A stretch of 38,535 nucleotides of DNA from Nitrospirota bacterium (GTDB taxonomy: Bacteria; Nitrospirota; Nitrospiria; Nitrospirales; UBA8639): assembly GCA_003696975.1 (NCBI GenBank), contig RFGT01000034.1:1-38535 (forward strand). The letters are read 5' to 3'. Position numbers and translations under genes: made by a program. This document shows, one piece after another, positions 33,471 through 38,535 of this stretch. The number at the start of each line of letters is the position of its first letter. Position 1 is the first letter of the stretch. A model generated the notes under the pieces. The model made no database searches. It saw nothing but the letters and a program-made list of their open reading frames with translations, and was not told the DNA's origin.

Positions 33471-33636
33471 ATTGCATTGATGGCCGCTTTGGGGGGCAAA
33501 GGTTCAAGTATAGAGATGTTGTTCCATGAAGGTGAAAGCCCAACATGTTTAACAAGTCTTCACAGGTAGGGAGACTAGGCTGTCATTTCCAGCATAACCG
33601 CATTGTATGGAGAATCCTGCTAAGAAGGGAAGGGGA

Positions 33637-36135
33637 ATGGACTATCTGGTAGCCACACCCCAACAGTTACGTGAAGAGATCTATCGTCTGCAAGCTCGAA
33701 TTGCCCAACTTGAGGCTTCAGAGGCGAGAAGGAAGCAGGCAGAAATCACGCTGCGGGCAGCCGCAGAAGAGTGGGAACAATCGTTCAACGCGCTAAGCGA
33801 CGATGTGTTTATTCTTGACAAGACAGGAATTATTCTTTGGGCCAACAAGGCCGTCCGAGAGCGATTTGGTACCTTGCACGGGAACTTGATTGGGCTAGAC
33901 TATCGCATCTTATACTATGGAACGCCCCATCTTGAGACTTCCACTCCATGGGAATCGGTCCTCGCCGGTGCTGTCTCGGCAGTAGTCGAAATCTGGCTCC
34001 CCAAGTTGAAGGGATGGTTTTTGGTATCCTGCTATCCTTTATATGACATGGAGGGAAAACAGTGGGGGGCTATTTCTGTAGTCAAAGATATCACCGATCG
34101 ACGCCGGGTTGAGGAAGCTCTTCGGGACATTGCCCAAGGCGCTCCCGCTGCCGGTGGGGCTGCCTTCTTTCGATCGCTGGTGAAAGATTTGGCCAAGGCC
34201 CTTGATGTGAGTTACGCCTTTCTCGCGGAATTTGTTGACCCTGCACAGACGAGAATCCACACCATCGCCGTGTGGACGCACGGCGAATATGGAGAACCCT
34301 TTACCTGGACCCTTCCCGAAGCACTTGCCTCCCAAATTCGTGGGGCCCGCCTTCCTTTTTGGGGCAATGACATGCGGCAGCACATTCTTCATCACGAGCA
34401 GCTCGCTGCGTGGGGAGTGAATAGTTATGTCGGTAGCCCCCTCGTCAATTCAGTGGGCCAAATCATTGGGGTCATCATGGCCCTAGATCATCGTCCCTTA
34501 CGTAACCTCCAACTCGCGCAATCCATTCTTGGGGTCTTCGCCGTTCGGGCCGCAAGTGAATTGGAACGCAAGCGAGCGGAAGAAGCCCTCCGGGACAATG
34601 AAGAGCGCTATCGGGCCATCGCTGAAAACGCCTACGACCTCATCTTTGAGACCACTCCGAATGGCGTGATGCTCTATCTCAGTCCAAGCTGCCGCGAGGT
34701 TTTGGGGTATTCCCTGGAGGAATTACAACAACGGAACTTCCTGCATCTTATTCATCCCGACGATCGTTCCTTGATCGCTGATGAATTTGAACGCAAAGTG
34801 AACGCCCTGGAAGATTGGCAGATGGTCTGCCGTCTTGAACATCAGACGGAAGAGTGGCGGTGGTTCGAGAGTCACATTAAACCATTCCGAACCACGATGG
34901 GGGACAAAGTTGCCGTGATTGTCTCCCGAGACATCACCGAACGCCGCAGGCTCGACGAAGAGCGAGCTCGTGCCACAAAGTTGGAATCGATTGGCATCCT
35001 GGCTGGCGGGATCGCCCATGACTTCAACAACATTCTAACAGCCGTCTTCGCCAATATCGGCTTGGCCAAGATGCTGATCAGCAAAACGCTGAATACGACT
35101 CAACACATGATCATCGACCGACTCAATGCAGCAGAAAAAGCCTGCATGCGGGCACGTGATCTCACCAAACAATTGTTGACCTTTGCCAAAGGCGGAACAC
35201 CCGTCAAGAATCCAGCTTCGGTTGCTCGCCTGATCACCGAAACGGCAGAATTCGCCCTCCGGGGATCGAATGTCCGATGTGAACTCGATTTGCCGGAAAC
35301 ACTCTGGCCCGTGGAAGTCGATGAGGGACAAATGAGTCAAGTCATTCAAAATTTGATTATCAACGCTGACCATGCCATGCCCAATGGAGGGATCATTCGC
35401 ATCACGGCGAGCAACGTGACGCTCGACACGACCATTAGCTTGCCGCTCAAACCAGGACGGTACGTGAAAGTTTCCATTGAGGATCAAGGTACGGGTATTC
35501 ATCCCGAGCACCTGCCGAAAATCTTCGATCCCTATTTCACGACCAAGCAAAAAGGAAGTGGATTGGGGCTTGCTACCACCTATTCCATTCTCAAGCGACA
35601 TGAGGGCCATATTACAGTGAATTCCGAGTTGGGGGTGGGAACGACGTTTACGTTTTACTTGCCTGCTTCTGAACGGAACTTTCAAATTGCTCCGCTTGAG
35701 GAAGCTCCCGTTTCGCTCGGAACGGGGCGAATCCTGGTCATGGAAGATGAAGAGGAAATTCGGGAGGTGCTGGGGAAGATGCTCGTGGAGTTAGGTTATG
35801 AGGTCGATTTTGCCCACGACGGTACGGAGATACTTGCCAAGTATCAGCAGGCCATGAACTCCGGAAAACCCTATATTGCAACAATCATGGATCTCACAAT
35901 TCCTGGTGGAGTGGGTGGCAAGGAATCCATTCGCCAACTCAAAGCCCTTGACCCATCGGTTGTGGCCCTAGTCTCCAGCGGATATTCCAATGATCCCGTC
36001 ATGGCCAATCCCGAAGATTATGGGTTCTCGGGCATCGTGGCCAAGCCTTATAATCTGGTGGACTTGAGCAAGGCGCTGAGCAAAGCCTTAGGCAGCGCCA
36101 CCTATTCACGTCTCCCTACGAACTCTCCTTCGTGA
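33637..36135 (+). CDS. Hybrid sensor histidine kinase (PAS-GAF-PAS-HK-REC)
   Basis: About 832 residues, cytosolic with no membrane helix. Domains in order are a coiled coil (5-45), PAS (about 45-160), GAF (about 175-310), PAS with PAC (about 320-440) and HisKA. The phospho-accepting His461 is in [15 protein letters not shown]. HATPase follows with [17 protein letters not shown] and GSGLGLATT, then a C-terminal receiver with Asp752 in IMDLTIPGG. The ATG at 33637 has GAAGGGAAGGGG upstream, better than the in-frame ATG at 33607. Its 3' end overlaps mtnA by 34 bases on opposite strands. Signal unknown. Confidence 0.92.
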   Translation: MDYLVATPQQLREEIYRLQARIAQLEASEARRKQAEITLRAAAEEWEQSFNALSDDVFILDKTGIILWANKAVRERFGTLHGNLIGLDYRILYYGTPHLETSTPWESVLAGAVSAVVEIWLPKLKGWFLVSCYPLYDMEGKQWGAISVVKDITDRRRVEEALRDIAQGAPAAGGAAFFRSLVKDLAKALDVSYAFLAEFVDPAQTRIHTIAVWTHGEYGEPFTWTLPEALASQIRGARLPFWGNDMRQHILHHEQLAAWGVNSYVGSPLVNSVGQIIGVIMALDHRPLRNLQLAQSILGVFAVRAASELERKRAEEALRDNEERYRAIAENAYDLIFETTPNGVMLYLSPSCREVLGYSLEELQQRNFLHLIHPDDRSLIADEFERKVNALEDWQMVCRLEHQTEEWRWFESHIKPFRTTMGDKVAVIVSRDITERRRLDEERARATKLESIGILAGGIAHDFNNILTAVFANIGLAKMLISKTLNTTQHMIIDRLNAAEKACMRARDLTKQLLTFAKGGTPVKNPASVARLITETAEFALRGSNVRCELDLPETLWPVEVDEGQMSQVIQNLIINADHAMPNGGIIRITASNVTLDTTISLPLKPGRYVKVSIEDQGTGIHPEHLPKIFDPYFTTKQKGSGLGLATTYSILKRHEGHITVNSELGVGTTFTFYLPASERNFQIAPLEEAPVSLGTGRILVMEDEEEIREVLGKMLVELGYEVDFAHDGTEILAKYQQAMNSGKPYIATIMDLTIPGGVGGKESIRQLKALDPSVVALVSSGYSNDPVMANPEDYGFSGIVAKPYNLVDLSKALSKALGSATYSRLPTNSPS

Positions 36136-37166
36136 GCTGAGCACATTACTTTATCAATCTGTTCAGGCCGAAAGATCCCCCGTTCTGTGATAATTCCCGT
36201 GATATAGTCGGCCGGCGTCACATCAAAAGCAAGGTTTAAGACCTCGACTCCCTCGGGCGCAATGCGTGTTCCGCTATACAGACTCGTTACCTCATGCGGC
36301 GGACGTGTTTCGATGGGAATCGCCTCACCAGAAGCTATGGCGCAGTCAATAGTGGAAGACGGCGCAGCCACATAAAATGGAACCCCATGAGCTTTTGCCA
36401 ACACCGCGAGAGAGTAGGTCCCGATTTTATTGGCCACATCACCGTTCGCTGCAATGCGATCTGCGCCCACCAGGCATAGATCGATACGCCGCTGTTTCAT
36501 CAGGACACCAGCCGTGTTATCAGTGATCACAGTCACGGGAATCCCCTCCTGGCGTAATTCCCATGCCGTTAACCGTGCTCCCTGGAGAACCGGCCGCGTT
36601 TCATCCGCGAAAACATGAATTCGTTTCCCCTGTTCCCAAGCAGCTCTAACCACGCCAAGTGCGGTGCCATAACCAGCCGTCGCTAATGCTCCTGCATTGC
36701 AATGAGTCAAAATTTGATGGCCATCCGCCACTACTGTAGACCCATGACGGCCAATCGCCCGATTCATGGCAAGGTCTTCTTCTTGAATGCGAAGGGCTTC
36801 TTTCAGAAGTAGCCGCTTGAGCGTGTCTACGGAAGCCTGAGCCCATGTGTGGAGGACTCGTCGCATTCGATCAAGGGCCCAGAACAAATTCACAGCCGTC
36901 GGACGAGTGCTAGAGAACTCGGCGCAGACCGTTTCCATTTCTTGGGCAAACGCCAAAGGGCTGGTCGCACGAGTTGTATGCGCGGCAAGGGCCACTCCCA
37001 GAGCAGCCGCCACCCCAATGGCCGGAGCCCCGCGAACCTTCAGGTCTCGAATGGCTGAAGCTACCATATGGTGGTCATAACAGTTAAGGATTCGGACTTC
37101 TCCTGGAAGACAGCTCTGGTCCAAAAGGCACACGGTTCCATCACGCCATTCAACAGTTGGAATCAT
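36102..37166 (-). CDS. mtnA: Methylthioribose-1-phosphate isomerase
   Basis: A 354-residue enzyme of the methionine salvage pathway that turns methylthioribose-1-phosphate into the ribulose form. Visible family motifs are [45 protein letters not shown] (active-site Cys), ITDNTAG and [19 protein letters not shown] (active-site Asp). The size and intact active site fit MtnA rather than the related eIF2B-like proteins. GGAGG seven bases before the ATG supports the start. The gene follows rtcB by 99 bases, and no other mtn gene is visible here. Confidence 0.95.
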   Translation of the reverse strand: MIPTVEWRDGTVCLLDQSCLPGEVRILNCYDHHMVASAIRDLKVRGAPAIGVAAALGVALAAHTTRATSPLAFAQEMETVCAEFSSTRPTAVNLFWALDRMRRVLHTWAQASVDTLKRLLLKEALRIQEEDLAMNRAIGRHGSTVVADGHQILTHCNAGALATAGYGTALGVVRAAWEQGKRIHVFADETRPVLQGARLTAWELRQEGIPVTVITDNTAGVLMKQRRIDLCLVGADRIAANGDVANKIGTYSLAVLAKAHGVPFYVAAPSSTIDCAIASGEAIPIETRPPHEVTSLYSGTRIAPEGVEVLNLAFDVTPADYITGIITERGIFRPEQIDKVMCSAHEGEFVGRRE

Positions 37167-37265
37167 TAATGTTCCTCCGATCGATTAACCTGCGGTTGGC
37201 TCCTCTTGAAGGAGCACACCCGTCAACAAAGGCACCCTTTTTTTTCCAATATCGAGAAGAGAGAG

Positions 37266-38535
37266 TTAGCCCTTGATGTTGCCAATAGGGATGAATTTGG
37301 CGACTTTCTTGGTGATTCCTGCCGCATCTACTGCCTCAACCACATCAGAGATATTTTTATAGGCGATACCCGCCTCTTCCGCGAGTCCCGAAAGCGACAC
37401 GGCTTTCACCAGAATGCCACGGCGAGCCATTTCCTGTTGCAGTTGCGCCCCCCGGACAGTCCGCTTCGCCTGTGCACGCGACATGGTTCGACCAGACCCG
37501 TGCATGGTCGAACCAAAAGCCTCCTCCATCGCCTGCGTGGTGCCCACCAACAAATAGGATCCCGTCTCCATTGATCCTCCACAGATCACTGGCTGGCCGA
37601 TTTGCCGGTAGGTCTCCGCAAGCTCTTGCGCCCCGGGGCCAAAGGCTCGAGTCGCACCTTTTCGGTGGACCACAAGATCACCCTCTCGATAGCGCTCAAC
37701 CTTGGCAATATTATGGGCGACATCGTACACAAGGTGCATTCCCAAGGCTTCAGGTGATTGTCCAAAGACCCGACTAAACGCTTCCCGGACTTGATGTGTG
37801 ATCACTTGGCGGTTGGCGAAGGCTGTATTAGCGGCACAATTCATCGCGGCAAAGTAGTCCTGCCCCTCGGGCGACTGAAACGGGGCACAGGCTAATTGCT
37901 GATCCTTCACCACAATCCCGTAGCGTTTCATGGCCTTCTCGAAAACCTTGAGATAGTCACTCGCCACTTGGTGGCCAAACCCCCGGGATCCACAATGGAT
38001 CATGACAACGATCTGCTCGTGGCCATGAATTCCTAAAGCTTCTGCGACATGGCGATCGAAAATATTTTCGTTGTGCACCACCTGGACTTCCAGATAGTGA
38101 TTGCCAGACCCCAGGGTCCCAAGCTGGTGAATTCCTCGTTCAGAAGCGTGCTCTGAGATCTTTGAGGGATCTGCCCCAGGAAGACACCCTCCTTCTTCGC
38201 AATGAGCCAAATCCTCCGGCCATCCATAGCCGTGTTCCACACTCCAGCGGGCCCCCTGTCTCATCACCTCTTGAAACTCGGGACGCGTCAGCTTGACAAA
38301 GCCCTTCGATCCAACCCCTGCCGGGACTAAACGAAACAACTCGGTCATCAGCGTCTCCAAGCGAGGCTGGACATCCGCCAGTGTCAAGTCCGTCCGAATC
38401 AATCGCATTCCGCAGTTGATGTCATATCCTACCCCCCCGGGGGAGATGACCCCGCGATGCAGGTCAAATGCCGCCACGCCGCCAATGGGAAATCCATAGC
38501 CCCAGTGTCCATCAGGCATACACAGCGCATACCGC
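37266..38535 (-). CDS. rtcB: RtcB family RNA ligase (5' end outside window)
   Basis: The frame continues past the right edge: the codons before ATG 38519 read RYALC in frame with MPDGHWGYGFPIGGVAAFD, so this is the RtcB body lacking about 60 N-terminal residues. Motifs for the Mn2+/GTP-dependent 3'-phosphate RNA ligase are present: YDINCGMRLI, LGSGNHYLEVQ, HCGSRGFGHQ, GGSMETGSYLLVGT and the guanylylated-histidine region MHGSGRTMSRAQAK. The C-terminal part matches bacterial RtcB. It repairs or ligates RNA with 2',3'-cyclic phosphate ends. The usual partner genes (rtcA, rtcR or archease) are not visible in this window. Confidence 0.95.
   Translation of the reverse strand, partial: RYALCMPDGHWGYGFPIGGVAAFDLHRGVISPGGVGYDINCGMRLIRTDLTLADVQPRLETLMTELFRLVPAGVGSKGFVKLTRPEFQEVMRQGARWSVEHGYGWPEDLAHCEEGGCLPGADPSKISEHASERGIHQLGTLGSGNHYLEVQVVHNENIFDRHVAEALGIHGHEQIVVMIHCGSRGFGHQVASDYLKVFEKAMKRYGIVVKDQQLACAPFQSPEGQDYFAAMNCAANTAFANRQVITHQVREAFSRVFGQSPEALGMHLVYDVAHNIAKVERYREGDLVVHRKGATRAFGPGAQELAETYRQIGQPVICGGSMETGSYLLVGTTQAMEEAFGSTMHGSGRTMSRAQAKRTVRGAQLQQEMARRGILVKAVSLSGLAEEAGIAYKNISDVVEAVDAAGITKKVAKFIPIGNIKG

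Noticed and set aside
37222-37258. T8 run as an intrinsic terminator
   Set aside because: No stable GC-rich stem precedes it on the plus strand, and no plus-strand gene ends nearby.

Overview
This window looks like a stretch of chromosome from a Gram-negative bacterium, most likely a Nitrospira-type member of the Nitrospirota. Outer-membrane and envelope genes are present: a beta-barrel porin, lipoproteins and a periplasmic cupredoxin. So are NtrY/NtrX, a squalene-synthase-like enzyme, DUF1844 and the DUF3386/DUF5069 pair. The lineage is inferred from gene content and moderate GC only, because no rRNA or ribosomal protein gene is present. I saw no insertion sequence, prophage, CRISPR array or origin.

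Layout. Positions 1-3854 (minus strand) hold a nitrogen-uptake block, porin - amt - glnK - amt, with the last amt cut by the window edge. Upstream of it, 3855-4316 contains a promoter-like sequence, three small hairpins and an intrinsic terminator, a candidate small RNA or attenuating leader. Positions 4317-5455 are a compact rrf2 - DUF2061 - DUF423 operon with a promoter overlapped by a palindrome. From 5769 to 12829, reading down the minus strand, lie ntrY - ntrX - rlmD - purM - purN - tRNA-Ala(CGC). DUF1844 (minus) and mazG (plus) diverge near 13.6 kb, and mazG is translationally coupled to an unknown membrane-anchored protein. Positions 15288-17666 (minus) hold ald - tRNA-Pro(CGG) - an anchored rhodanese - an unknown protein.

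From 17788 the plus strand carries a [2Fe-2S] ferredoxin, an unknown protein and an atypical Fe-S ferredoxin. They converge on a cupredoxin - squalene/phytoene synthase pair on the minus strand. htpX follows, then aldo/keto reductase - O-methyltransferase-like protein - lipobox-bearing methyltransferase. After these come an unknown protein with a winged-helix-like C-terminus, a sugar-nucleotide epimerase, DUF3386-DUF5069, and a coupled minus-strand set: FAD monooxygenase - nucleotidyltransferase-fold protein - TPM-domain protein. The right end has a lipoprotein, a DCC-type thiol oxidoreductase, an HD-GYP response regulator and a hybrid sensor kinase. It closes with mtnA and a partial rtcB.

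Functionally the window mixes housekeeping (purine synthesis, rRNA methylation, NTP clean-up, methionine salvage, RNA ligation) with nitrogen sensing and uptake (Amt/GlnK, NtrYX, alanine dehydrogenase) and redox or envelope functions. The least explained parts are the structured RNA region upstream of the porin, the irregular ferredoxin cluster, the lipobox-bearing SAM methyltransferase and the nucleotidyltransferase-like protein whose metal-binding aspartates are replaced by asparagines.
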